Origin: JAPOXR01 sp965199765
Lineage (GTDB): Bacteria; Pseudomonadota; Alphaproteobacteria; Rhodobacterales; Rhodobacteraceae
Direction of reading: 5' to 3'
DNA: 64,000 bases
NCBI GenBank assembly: GCA_965199765.1
Contig: CBDATC010000002.1
Coordinates: 62,001 to 126,000, forward strand
Shown: positions 1-8,153 of the stretch, in pieces
Position numbering within the stretch: position 1 is the first letter of the stretch
How the letters are laid out: the number at the start of each line of letters is the position of its first letter
Translations under genes and position numbers: made by a program
The notes under the pieces: model-generated
Seen by the model: only the letters and a program-made list of their open reading frames with translations
What the model was told of the DNA's origin: nothing
Database searches by the model: none

Positions 1-1185
1 CTGATTTCAACCAGCTGGTCGGCGATGGTGACCCTTGGCGTGCTGGGAGTGATCGGCGCCATGATCTATGCTTGGGTGTCGGTCGGCAGCTCGCTTATGC
101 CCAGACTGCGTTATCTTTCTCAGCGCATGCGCCGCATGGGCGCGGGGCATCTTGACCAAGAAGTCGAAGTTAATGGAAATGATGAAATCGCCGAAATGGC
201 CGCGGCCCTTGAAATCTTCCGAAAAAGCGCACTGGATGCCAGGCGGCTCAATGTGGTTGAAAAGCTGTCGCAGGATCTGCAGAGCAAGAACGACGAACTG
301 CAGCGAGTGCTTGATCAATTGCAATCAGCCCAATCGCAAATTGTGCTGAAAGAAAAACTCGCCGCATTGGGAGAACTCACCGCCGGTGTTGCGCACGAGA
401 TCAAGAATCCGCTGAACTTTGTAAAGAATTTTTCCGAAGCGTCGAAAGAGCTGATCGAAGAGATGGATGAAATCATCAACGATCCGAAAATGGACGATGA
501 GGAAAAGAAAGAAGAGATTATCAGTATCAGTGAATTGCTGATGGGTAATATCAACCGTGTTCTTGAGCATGGCGGACGTGCGGTTCGGATCGTAACTGAC
601 ATGCTGCGAATGGGACGAGGCGGCGGTCAGGCTCAAGCGACTAACATCAACCAGCTGGTCGAGCAGCACACCAAGCTGGCCTACCATGGCGCGAGAGCGG
701 CGAATAACGATCTTCAGCTAAAGCTTAATTATGAATTTTCACCGAATGTCGGTGAAATCTCCGTCGTTTCGCAGGATATCGGACGCGTCGTGCTGAATGT
801 AGTGAGTAATTCATGCTATGCGACGCATGAAAAGCGAATGCGCGCGATTGAAGCGGCCGGAGAGAATCAAATGATCAGCTATATTCCGGCGCTTTCTGTC
901 AAGACGTCCCGCGACGACCAGAATGTCCGGATCAGAATTCGTGACAATGGCGATGGAATACCCGATGAACTGCGGGAAAAAGTCTTCAACCCGTTTTTCA
1001 CAACGAAGCCGACTGATCAGGGTACTGGGCTTGGATTGGCGATGTGCAGCGACATCATCAACAAGCACGGTGGATCCATAGACGTAGATTCACAGAAGGG
1101 CGAATACACCGAAATGACCATCACCATACCAGTCAGCGCAGGGAAGATATTAGCGGAGGCCGAAGCGCAGGAGAGCGATGAATAA
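1..1185 (+). CDS. Sensor histidine kinase, 5' end cut by window
   Basis: Membrane-bound two-component sensor kinase that autophosphorylates on His and passes phosphate to an unseen response regulator. The frame is open to base 1, so the sensor part lies outside. Visible in order: a hydrophobic segment, a HAMP-like linker (GHLDQEVEVNGNDEIAEMA), a coiled coil of about 40 residues, the H-box HEIKNPLNF with phosphoacceptor His, an N-box around VVSNSCYAT, the G1 box DNGDGIP, the F-box FNPFFTTKP and the G2 box GTGLGL. All ATP-binding motifs are intact, so the kinase core looks active. No regulator gene follows; the next plus-strand feature is a terminator-like structure near 1412. What it senses cannot be inferred from this fragment. 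Confidence 0.93.
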   Translation: MISTSWSAMVTLGVLGVIGAMIYAWVSVGSSLMPRLRYLSQRMRRMGAGHLDQEVEVNGNDEIAEMAAALEIFRKSALDARRLNVVEKLSQDLQSKNDELQRVLDQLQSAQSQIVLKEKLAALGELTAGVAHEIKNPLNFVKNFSEASKELIEEMDEIINDPKMDDEEKKEEIISISELLMGNINRVLEHGGRAVRIVTDMLRMGRGGGQAQATNINQLVEQHTKLAYHGARAANNDLQLKLNYEFSPNVGEISVVSQDIGRVVLNVVSNSCYATHEKRMRAIEAAGENQMISYIPALSVKTSRDDQNVRIRIRDNGDGIPDELREKVFNPFFTTKPTDQGTGLGLAMCSDIINKHGGSIDVDSQKGEYTEMTITIPVSAGKILAEAEAQESDE

Positions 1186-1351
1186 ATTCATTAAAGAATG
1201 CGGTCATTGATTGGGAGTTGTATCTGCTCGTTTTTGGTTCGCATGGACGTTCGGATTCTGCGGGTGATTTTCTTGATTCCCCGGCTGCCTTGTAAAGTCA
1301 TCTCAAACTTCACAGTTTGTCCTTAAACTCTTCGGATTTCGCTTTGAAAAA

Positions 1352-1472
1352 CCACGTCTGCTGTGCGGTGGATCAGCCGTGGAATTAGGCCGGGCACTCC
1401 ATTGCACAAAGCAGGCACCGAGAATCCGATGCCGCAGCGCTTCGGCTTGCGGCATGAGAGCCTGTTTTTTTT
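1352..1472 (+). ncRNA. Candidate small RNA or structured 3' UTR
   Basis: Two consecutive structures are visible. The first, 1352-1382, pairs CCACG with CGTGG and, inside, GCTG with CAGC. The second is the terminator-like double hairpin at 1412-1472. It begins about 170 bases after the kinase stop codon, which is long for a simple terminator, so it may be a separate small RNA or a processed 3' end. I found no clear promoter. It does not match any RNA family I can recognise by eye. Confidence 0.3.
1412..1472 (+). terminator. Rho-independent terminator with nested stems and U8
   Basis: An outer stem CAGGC (1412-1416) pairs with GCCTG (1460-1464). Inside it ATGCCGC-AGC pairs with GCT-T-GCGGCAT (1429-1455, one bulge). 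Eight T follow directly at 1465-1472. The T-run is on the plus strand, so it would end transcription coming from the histidine kinase or from a small RNA in the gap. Confidence 0.6.
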
Positions 1473-1724
1473 GGGATCATGCAATTTCCAGCCACGTCCG
1501 GCGCTGATCAATCTTAGGCACGAAGAATTTCCGGCCGACTACTCTGAGGCTTCAGACTCCGTCTGACAACACCAAGACACCTGCCCGCAGAATATCCGCG
1601 TCAATACAAGCCAGCCAAGGTGACGAAATCACCCCCGGTCCATGATTATTTTTTCACCGATAAACGGGTTTGTATATCAGTGCGAGCATCAAATTCCGCC
1701 ACGAGAATATTCAGCCGATGAGCA

Positions 1725-2060
1725 TCACCCCAATGCGTTGACGGCTTCCACTCTCGTCGCATGGATCGGTATGATTTTATCGAACCCGCTGATCTTGAAG
1801 ACTTCTTCAATCTGCAAAGAGAGTGAGCACAGCGCCAACTTGCCGCCTTTGGATGAAACAGATTTTGTCACCAACAATATTGCCCGCAATCCTGCGCTGC
1901 TGATGTAAGCAAGGTTTTCGAGATCAGCCACAACCGAACAACCGCCGTCGCCGATTTCGCTAGTCAGCATTTCTTCAAATTTAGCTGCATTGGTGCCGTC
2001 AAGTCGGCCTTCAAGGGCCACGATCAGTATATCACCCTCGCGGACAGCGTTAAGTTTCAT
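1725..2060 (-). CDS. STAS-domain anti-sigma factor antagonist
   Basis: Small single-domain STAS protein (111 residues) of the SpoIIAA/RsbV type. Such proteins bind an anti-sigma kinase when unphosphorylated and are switched off by phosphorylation of a conserved Ser. The sequence YISSAGLRAIL carries the usual DxxxISSAGL-like site; the N-terminal strand and GRLDGTNAAKFEE region also fit the fold. I place the start at the ATG at 2060, preceded by GGAGA about 8 bases upstream; a TTG two codons earlier is less likely. No partner kinase (RsbW/SpoIIAB type) or sigma factor is visible next to it, although a histidine kinase converges on it. Confidence 0.88.
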   Translation of the reverse strand: MKLNAVREGDILIVALEGRLDGTNAAKFEEMLTSEIGDGGCSVVADLENLAYISSAGLRAILLVTKSVSSKGGKLALCSLSLQIEEVFKISGFDKIIPIHATRVEAVNALG

Positions 2061-2156
2061 TGACAATTTCTCCGATAGGGCTAGTGCGCCGCATAATTTT
2101 TGTTTTCCGAAAAGTATTATTACTTGGTGCTATTGTCAAAGGCAATACGGCCGTCT

Positions 2157-2963
2157 CTAATCCTTTCGGCCGGCGCCTCCGCAATTTAACCGTGAGGAAT
2201 TGGGCTTGAGCGGTCGGCTTTCAAAATGCGGAAGCACGCATTTCGTAACCATCGCCGATATGATTTCAGTCCATTGAAGTTGGCCGGCTCGCTTGGTGAT
2301 CAAGTCGTTGCGGATTTCGAGCAACACTGTCGGGACGCCTTTAAGCTCGCCATGCAGCGGAATTGGCACCTCGGCTGCATGATCAACTCTATAGGGTTGG
2401 TTATCGCCAACGACCAAGCCGGGAATTTGCCGAAGAAAGTTGAGGCAGGCTTGTCCAAGACCGACATGCATGTCGTATAACACTCCGCAATGCCATGGGC
2501 GGGGAGCTGGGCAGCTCTTAAGAACCGAGGTGTAGCTGTGGATGCAGAGCATCGCCTTCGGCCGATACCGTCGGATCAGGTGTGTCAGCGCTTTGTGAAA
2601 CGGAAGATAATATTGGTTGATGCGGGCTTCGCGCTCGGTCTGCGATAAACCGCGGTTGCCAGGGACCATCGTTGTATCGCTGCAGGCGAGGATAAGCTCC
2701 GGGGACCAAACCGGGCGGTTCAAGTCTATCAATAGCCGTGAGTACGCACCAAGCAGAGTTGGTTGCCCAAGTTCCGAATGGACCCGCTTGGCAATTTCGG
2801 AGACACCGATATCCCAGCCAATGTGACGCAGCAAATCTTCGACCGGCAGTCCCAAAGTCCCAAGCGAATCCGGCAAACGGGCGCTGGCATGTTCACTGAC
2901 GAGCAATAGCTCGGGTGGACGGGTTGGCGGCAGAATTGAATAGGGTTCTGTTTCAGTAATCAT
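2157..2963 (-). CDS. N-formylglutamate amidohydrolase family protein
   Basis: 268-residue member of the N-formylglutamate amidohydrolase (FGase, PF05013) family: zinc hydrolases that release formate from N-formylglutamate in one histidine degradation route, though many members have unproven substrates. The opening LLLVSEHASARLP corresponds to the family's SxPHxG/SEHxS metal region, followed by WDIG, the SRLLIDLNRP block, CIHSYTSVL with a conserved His, and LLEIRNDLI near the C-terminus. No other hut genes are nearby, so a role in histidine use is not supported by context. It is divergent from the nuo operon; the 163-base gap holds the putative nuo promoter. Confidence 0.88.
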   Translation of the reverse strand: MITETEPYSILPPTRPPELLLVSEHASARLPDSLGTLGLPVEDLLRHIGWDIGVSEIAKRVHSELGQPTLLGAYSRLLIDLNRPVWSPELILACSDTTMVPGNRGLSQTEREARINQYYLPFHKALTHLIRRYRPKAMLCIHSYTSVLKSCPAPRPWHCGVLYDMHVGLGQACLNFLRQIPGLVVGDNQPYRVDHAAEVPIPLHGELKGVPTVLLEIRNDLITKRAGQLQWTEIISAMVTKCVLPHFESRPLKPNSSRLNCGGAGRKD

Positions 2964-3053
2964 GCGCCCGGTTTTTTTTGATTCGATGGCATCAGCAGCG
3001 CATAGGGTTTCATGCGTGCGGATGGAAGCGATGAATCAGCGCGCAAACGCCAG

Positions 3054-3090
3054 TTGACCACGGCGGTGTTGATGTATAGTTCACGAACTA
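3054..3090 (+). promoter_or_regulatory. Putative nuo promoter with palindrome over -10
   Basis: TTGACC (3054-3059) and TATAGT (3075-3080) with a 15-base spacer lie upstream of nuoA. The inverted repeat TAGTTC-AC-GAACTA (3077-3090) overlaps the -10 box and the likely start point, where a repressor site would sit. The spacer is short for a sigma-70 promoter, so this is a candidate only. Confidence 0.35.
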
Positions 3091-3126
3091 AGAAAAGAAT
3101 GTCGGTGACGGTTCCCGGGGATTCAT

Positions 3127-3489
3127 TTGGATACATTGCTCAGTGAATATCTGGCAGTCCTCATCTTTATAGGTGTTGCACTGGGATTTGGTTTGCTGCT
3201 GATGGCAGCCGGAGCGATAGCGTTATCCCGGCCGGATCCGGAAAAGCTGTCTGCCTACGAATGCGGGTTCAACGCGTTCGATGATTCCCATATGAAATTC
3301 GATGTAAGATTTTACCTTGTGGCGATCTTGTTCATTATTTTCGATTTGGAAGTGGCGTTCCTGTTTCCTTGGGCCGCGGCTTTCAAAGAGATCGGCCTAT
3401 TCGGCTTTTGGTCCATGATGGTCTTTCTCGCGATTTTGACAGTTGGGTTTGTGTATGAGTGGAAGAAGGGAGCTCTGGAATGGGAATAA
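3127..3489 (+). CDS. nuoA: NADH-quinone oxidoreductase subunit A
   Basis: Small membrane subunit of respiratory complex I, 120 residues, with three predicted membrane helices. The signature YECGFNAFDDSH with its conserved Cys in the first loop and FDLEVAFLFPWA in helix 2 identify NuoA. The start appears to be TTG at 3127, preceded by GGGG about 8 bases upstream; the resulting N-terminus DTLLSEYLAVLIF matches the usual family beginning and no in-frame ATG is available. It opens the nuo operon, and nuoB starts inside its last codons. Confidence 0.96.
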   Translation: MDTLLSEYLAVLIFIGVALGFGLLLMAAGAIALSRPDPEKLSAYECGFNAFDDSHMKFDVRFYLVAILFIIFDLEVAFLFPWAAAFKEIGLFGFWSMMVFLAILTVGFVYEWKKGALEWE

Positions 3490-4016
3490 GTCCTGAGATT
3501 GACCGAAAGCCGGATTCCGCAGCAGCAACTCGCATTCATGCGGTGGGCGCCGAACTTCAGGACAAAGGTTATCTGCTGACATCCGTCGAGGATGTGGTGA
3601 ATTGGGCACGTACTGGATCGCTTCACTGGATGACTTTTGGTCTCGCATGCTGTGCCGTTGAAATGATGCATACATCAATGCCGCGTTACGATCTTGAGAG
3701 ATTCGGAACCGCCCCGCGCGCTTCGCCGCGTCAGTCCGATCTCATGATTGTCGCTGGAACGCTTACCAACAAGATGGCCCCGGCGCTGCGCAAAGTCTAT
3801 GATCAAATGCCTGAACCGCGTTATGTGATTTCAATGGGGTCATGCGCAAACGGCGGAGGCTATTACCATTACAGCTACTCCGTAGTCCGTGGCTGCGATC
3901 GGATTGTTCCAGTGGATGTGTATGTGCCGGGTTGTCCGCCAACCGCAGAAGCTTTGCTTTATGGAATCCTGCAGCTTCAGCGCAAAATTCGGCGAACCGG
4001 AACGATTGCCCGCTGA
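3480..4016 (+). CDS. nuoB: NADH-quinone oxidoreductase subunit B
   Basis: Peripheral-arm subunit carrying the last iron-sulfur cluster (N2) before quinone. The cluster Cys residues are seen in GLACCAVEMMH, GSCANGGGYY and VPGCPPTAEAL. I place the start at ATG 3480, which overlaps the nuoA end by 10 bases; an earlier in-frame GTG-like start at 3459 would add only unconserved residues. Length of 178 residues fits the family. The next gene nuoC starts directly after its stop codon, so the genes are translationally coupled. Confidence 0.96.
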   Translation: MGISPEIDRKPDSAAATRIHAVGAELQDKGYLLTSVEDVVNWARTGSLHWMTFGLACCAVEMMHTSMPRYDLERFGTAPRASPRQSDLMIVAGTLTNKMAPALRKVYDQMPEPRYVISMGSCANGGGYYHYSYSVVRGCDRIVPVDVYVPGCPPTAEALLYGILQLQRKIRRTGTIAR

Positions 4017-4628
4017 ATGGCTGTGATGACCCGTTTGGATTCGAATAGCCTTGCCCGTTACCTCAGCGAGCATCAGTCGGACGCGGCGCTGCAGGTCGAT
4101 GTTCTCGGAGGAGAACTCGTTGCGAAGGTGATTGCATCCGGACTGCGGGATTTCGTCGGCTTCCTAAAACGCGACGATAACTGTCGATTTGCGACATTGG
4201 TCGACATAACGGCCATTGATTTTCCGGGACGTGAGAAGCGTTTCGATGTTGTCTACCATTTCTTGTCGATGCCGCTGAATCAGCGCATTCGCGTCAAGGT
4301 GGCTTTGCGGGAAGACAGTTCGATTCATTCAATTTCGAAGCTTTATTCCGCGGCTGATTGGTTTGAGCGCGAAGTCTTCGATATGTATGGTATTTTGTTT
4401 GATGATCATCCGGATTTGCGCCGGATTTTGACAGATTACGGCTTTCAGGGTCATCCGCTTCGTAAGGATTTTCCTCTCACCGGTTATCGCGAGGTTCGAT
4501 ATGACGAAGAGCTCAAACGCGTGGTTTACGAACCTGTAAAGCTGGTTCAGGAATACCGGAGTTTCGACTTTATGAGCCCTTGGGAAGGCGCCGATTACGT
4601 TTTGGATAATCCGGATTCGTCAAAATGA
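4017..4628 (+). CDS. nuoC: NADH-quinone oxidoreductase subunit C
   Basis: 30-kDa hydrophilic subunit of the complex I peripheral arm, 203 residues, separate from NuoD (not the fused NuoCD form of enterics). The family signature EREVFDMYGILFDDHPDLRR is present, followed by GFQGHPLRKDFPLTGY. It binds no cofactor and helps hold NuoB and NuoD together near the quinone site. It starts at the base after the nuoB stop codon, which suggests coupled translation. Confidence 0.96.
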   Translation: MAVMTRLDSNSLARYLSEHQSDAALQVDVLGGELVAKVIASGLRDFVGFLKRDDNCRFATLVDITAIDFPGREKRFDVVYHFLSMPLNQRIRVKVALREDSSIHSISKLYSAADWFEREVFDMYGILFDDHPDLRRILTDYGFQGHPLRKDFPLTGYREVRYDEELKRVVYEPVKLVQEYRSFDFMSPWEGADYVLDNPDSSK

Positions 4629-4683
4629 AAGCGATTCAGCGAAAGTGGCGCGTGGTCGGCAATCAGAATGCGGAACCAATCTG

Positions 4684-5892
4684 ATGGCACCTCAGCAGGA
4701 TGACCGGTTTCCGGACGAAAGCAAGATCCGTAACTTCAATATCAATTTCGGGCCGCAGCATCCTGCTGCGCACGGTGTCCTTCGATTGGTGCTGGAACTG
4801 GACGGCGAAGTGGTTTCGCGTTGCGATCCGCATATCGGGCTGCTGCACCGCGGCACGGAAAAGCTGATGGAAAGCCGCACCTATTTGCAGAACCTGCCCT
4901 ATTTTGATCGGTTGGACTATGTGGCGCCGATGAATCAGGAGCATGCTTGGTGCTTGGCGATCGAAAGACTCACAGAAACCGAAATTCCGCGTCGAGCCTC
5001 GCTTATCCGGGTGCTCTATTCGGAAATCGGCCGAATTCTCAACCACCTGTTGAATGTGACGACGCAGGCGATGGATGTCGGGGCTTTGACGCCTCCCCTT
5101 TGGGGGTTCGAAGAGCGTGAAAAGCTGATGGTCTTCTATGAACGGGCCTGTGGCGCTCGTCTTCATGCCGCTTATTTCAGGCCGGGCGGAGTTCATCGGG
5201 ATTTGCCGCCCGAACTGCTGAGCGATATCCGCGAGTGGTGCCGAACTTTTCCAGCGGTGCTGGATGATATCAACAATCTTTTGACCGAGAATCGGATATT
5301 CAAACAGCGCAATGTGGACATTGGAATTGTAACGCAGGATGATGCCGAACGGTGGGGTTTTTCTGGTGTAATGGTCCGCGGGTCGGGCATTGAATGGGAC
5401 CTGCGGCGCTCACAACCCTATGAGTGCTATGACGAATTCGACTTTCTCATTCCGATCGGGAAGAATGGTGATTGCTATGATCGGTACCTTTGCCGAATCG
5501 CGGAAATGCGCGAGAGCATAAAAATCATCGAGCAGGCGATCGAGAAACTCGCGGTTGCGGATGGCGATGTTCTTGCACGCGGCAAAATCGCGCCGCCGAC
5601 GCGAAGTGACATGAAAGCGTCAATGGAAGCGCTGATTCATCATTTCAAACTGTACACCGAAGGGTTTCATGTGCCCGAAGGTGAGGTATATGCGGCGGTT
5701 GAAGCGCCGAAGGGCGAGTTCGGTGTATATCTTGTCTCCGATGGAACGAATCGCCCCTATAAAGCCAAGCTGCGGGCTCCGGGGTTTCCGCATCTGCAGG
5801 CTATGGACCAACTTTGCAAGGGGCATTTGCTTGCCGATGTGTCAGCCGTTCTGGGATCGCTTGATGTGGTTTTTGGAGAGATTGACCGATGA
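4684..5892 (+). CDS. nuoD: NADH-quinone oxidoreductase subunit D
   Basis: 49-kDa subunit that with NuoB forms the quinone-reduction site. FGPQHPAAHGVLRLVLELDG at the N-terminus contains the conserved HPAAH loop; GLLHRGTEKLME and the acidic C-terminus DVVFGEIDR are also family hallmarks. I choose ATG 4684 (402 residues), with CGGAACC upstream; a GTG at 4645 would add 13 residues of unlikely sequence. A 55-base gap separates it from nuoC, one of the longer gaps in the operon. Confidence 0.95.
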   Translation: MAPQQDDRFPDESKIRNFNINFGPQHPAAHGVLRLVLELDGEVVSRCDPHIGLLHRGTEKLMESRTYLQNLPYFDRLDYVAPMNQEHAWCLAIERLTETEIPRRASLIRVLYSEIGRILNHLLNVTTQAMDVGALTPPLWGFEEREKLMVFYERACGARLHAAYFRPGGVHRDLPPELLSDIREWCRTFPAVLDDINNLLTENRIFKQRNVDIGIVTQDDAERWGFSGVMVRGSGIEWDLRRSQPYECYDEFDFLIPIGKNGDCYDRYLCRIAEMRESIKIIEQAIEKLAVADGDVLARGKIAPPTRSDMKASMEALIHHFKLYTEGFHVPEGEVYAAVEAPKGEFGVYLVSDGTNRPYKAKLRAPGFPHLQAMDQLCKGHLLADVSAVLGSLDVVFGEIDR

Positions 5893-5927
5893 TCGGAATC
5901 CTTCACAGCGAGGGTGGGAGGAATTAG

Positions 5928-6605
5928 ATGCGTCGACGCTTTCACCACACGCAGCCGGAAGCATTTGCCTTCACATCGGAGAATCTTGCTTGGGCGCGCG
6001 AGCAGGTTGAAAATTATCCGCCTGGACGTCAGGCTTCCGCAATAATTCCGATTCTTATGCGGGCGCAGGAACAGGAAGGATGGTTGTCTCGTCCGGCGGT
6101 GGAATTCACCGCGGATTTTCTGGGGATGCCGCGGATTCGGGCTTATGAAGTCGCGACGTTTTATTTCATGTTCCAGCTGCAGCCGGTTGGTTCGGTGGCT
6201 CATATACAGGTCTGCGGCACAACAACTTGCATGATCTGCGGCGCCGATGACCTCATTGCGCTGTGCAGGCAGCGGATTGCGTCCAACCCGCACGATCTTT
6301 CCGCCGACGGAAAATTCTCCTGGGAAGAGGTTGAATGTCTTGGAGCGTGCTGCAATGCGCCGATGGTTCAGATCGGTAAAGACTATTACGAAGATCTGAC
6401 CGTTGATTCACTCAATGCTGTCGTTGATGCATTGGCGAATGGCGAAGTGCCGCTGCCGGGGTCCCAGTCTGGAAGGTTTTCATCAGAGCCGGCTTCCGGA
6501 GTGACCTCGCTCGAGGCCATGAAGGACGCTGGGATAACCCACAATGCCGCCGTGACGCTGGCGGTGAGCAAGGGTGATACGATTGCCCGCATTAGAGGGG
6601 CATAA
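5928..6605 (+). CDS. nuoE: NADH-quinone oxidoreductase subunit E
   Basis: 24-kDa subunit with the N1a [2Fe-2S] cluster next to the NADH/FMN site. The four ligand Cys are seen in CGTTTCMICG and in CLGACCNAPM. The fold begins at about residue 15 with FTSENLAWAREQV and contains the VATFYFMF strand. The protein has 225 residues; the last 50 or so after the thioredoxin-like domain are a low-complexity tail, common in alphaproteobacterial NuoE. A purine-rich GGGAGG lies about 8 bases before the ATG. Confidence 0.95.
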   Translation: MRRRFHHTQPEAFAFTSENLAWAREQVENYPPGRQASAIIPILMRAQEQEGWLSRPAVEFTADFLGMPRIRAYEVATFYFMFQLQPVGSVAHIQVCGTTTCMICGADDLIALCRQRIASNPHDLSADGKFSWEEVECLGACCNAPMVQIGKDYYEDLTVDSLNAVVDALANGEVPLPGSQSGRFSSEPASGVTSLEAMKDAGITHNAAVTLAVSKGDTIARIRGA

Positions 6606-6614
6606 GCGGTTGAA

Positions 6615-6836
6615 ATGAATGAACGGCAAACGCCAGAACGCAGACGAATGATACAGGTCACCGCGATTGTGGTGACCGCGGCTGGATTGATCTGGATCGG
6701 CGGTTCGTGGCTCGGCGGGCAGCTGGGCTGGCCGCCGAGATATGCCTTTTTGCTGGACTTCGCTGCATTGGGGGCATTTGCATGGGTCATCGGTTCAATT
6801 GTTATGCTCCGAATGGGTCGCCAAAAAGAGAAGTGA
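6615..6836 (+). CDS. DUF5337-like small membrane protein in nuo operon
   Basis: 73-residue protein with a charged N-terminus and two hydrophobic segments (roughly residues 13-31 and 43-63) around the motif GGQLGWPPRYAFLLD. From memory this matches the DUF5337 family, whose genes sit between nuoE and nuoF in Rhodobacterales and relatives. It is 9 bases after nuoE and 9 bases before nuoF, so it should be co-transcribed with complex I. Its function is unknown; a role in assembly or stability of the complex is only an inference from position. Confidence 0.85.
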   Translation: MNERQTPERRRMIQVTAIVVTAAGLIWIGGSWLGGQLGWPPRYAFLLDFAALGAFAWVIGSIVMLRMGRQKEK

Positions 6837-6845
6837 TGTTTTGCC

Positions 6846-8135
6846 GTGCTTGATGATCGAGATAGAATTTTCACCAACCTATACGGGCGTGATGAGTGCA
6901 GCCTCGCAGGTGCGCAGCGGCGGGGGCACTGGGATGGCACCGCCGCCTTAATCGCGGAAGGCGCGGATTGGATTATCGAGGAAGTCAAACAGAGCGGGCT
7001 GCGCGGCCGTGGCGGCGCTGGATTCCCGACCGGGATGAAATGGAGTTTCATGCCCAAAGAGGATGATGGCAGACCACGTTACCTGGTTGTTAACGCCGAT
7101 GAATCCGAGCCGGGAACCTGCAAAGACCGGGAAATCATGCGGCATGACCCGCACACGCTGATTGAAGGCTGTTTGATTGCTGGATTCGCAATGGGCGCCG
7201 CTGCCGCTTACATTTATCTGCGCGGTGAATATGTGCGGGAAAGGGAATTGCTGCAGATAGCGGTCGATGAAGCGTATGAGGCCGGGCTGCTCGGAAAAAA
7301 TGCTGCGGCTTCAGGCTGGGATTTTGATATATTCCTGCATCATGGCGCAGGCGCTTATATTTGCGGTGAAGAAACCGCGTTGCTTGAAAGCCTCGAAGGA
7401 AAGAAAGGCATGCCGCGCATGAAACCGCCTTTTCCAGCTGTTTCCGGACTGTATGGTTGCCCAACCACAGTGAATAATGTCGAGTCCATCGCCGTGGTGC
7501 CCACCATACTGCGCCGCGGCGCTTCGTGGTTCGCAGGCATAGGTCGACCACGCAACTCGGGCACAAAAATCTTTGCCATCAGCGGACATGTGAACTATCC
7601 CTGTGTGGTTGAGGAGGCCATGTCCATACCATTGCGCGAGCTGATTGACCGTCACTGCGGCGGCGTTCGCGGCGGGTGGAAGAACCTTAAGGCCGTCATT
7701 CCAGGTGGTTCATCGGTGCCGTGTCTGCCGAGTGGTCTTTGCGACAATGCATTGATGGATTTCGATTGGCTTGCAGAGCAGAAAAGCGGATTGGGCACCG
7801 CAGCGGTCATTGTGATGGATCAATCCACCGATATCATCCGGGCAATATGGCGGCTTTCAAAATTCTATAAGCATGAGAGCTGCGGGCAATGCACTCCCTG
7901 CCGCGAAGGCGCTGGTTGGATGATGCGGGTTATGGAAAGATTCATGACAGGTGATGCAGACATCAGCGAGATTGATTTGCTGTATGATATCTCAAAGCAG
8001 GTCGAGGGACATACCATTTGCGCGCTTGGTGATGCAGCCGCGTGGCCGATTCAGGGACTTATTCGGCATTTTCGCGGCGAAATTGAAGATCGCATCCGCG
8101 CAAGACAGCGTGCGATGTCTGCGGCAGCGGCATAA
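6846..8135 (+). CDS. nuoF: NADH-quinone oxidoreductase subunit F
   Basis: 51-kDa subunit that binds NADH and FMN and carries the N3 [4Fe-4S] cluster: the electron entry point of complex I. RGRGGAGFPTGMKW forms the NADH/FMN glycine-rich loop, GAGAYICGEETALLESLEG the second nucleotide motif, and ESCGQCTPCREG gives three of the four cluster Cys with the fourth in HTICALGDAA. The start is GTG 6846 (429 residues), consistent with the family N-terminus DRDRIFTNLYG. Confidence 0.96.
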   Translation: MLDDRDRIFTNLYGRDECSLAGAQRRGHWDGTAALIAEGADWIIEEVKQSGLRGRGGAGFPTGMKWSFMPKEDDGRPRYLVVNADESEPGTCKDREIMRHDPHTLIEGCLIAGFAMGAAAAYIYLRGEYVRERELLQIAVDEAYEAGLLGKNAAASGWDFDIFLHHGAGAYICGEETALLESLEGKKGMPRMKPPFPAVSGLYGCPTTVNNVESIAVVPTILRRGASWFAGIGRPRNSGTKIFAISGHVNYPCVVEEAMSIPLRELIDRHCGGVRGGWKNLKAVIPGGSSVPCLPSGLCDNALMDFDWLAEQKSGLGTAAVIVMDQSTDIIRAIWRLSKFYKHESCGQCTPCREGAGWMMRVMERFMTGDADISEIDLLYDISKQVEGHTICALGDAAAWPIQGLIRHFRGEIEDRIRARQRAMSAAAA

Positions 8136-8153
8136 CGGGCGAAGGATTTTGCA

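Larger units (their letters stand above)
1186..1724. other. Gene-free stretch with structured elements
   Basis: No convincing protein gene is seen in this 539-base gap between the kinase and the convergent STAS gene. It contains the hairpins and U-tract listed separately (1352-1472) and a small inverted repeat TCAGAC-TCC-GTCTGA near 1554-1568. Short open frames on both strands here have no recognisable domain or ribosome binding site. Confidence 0.6.
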
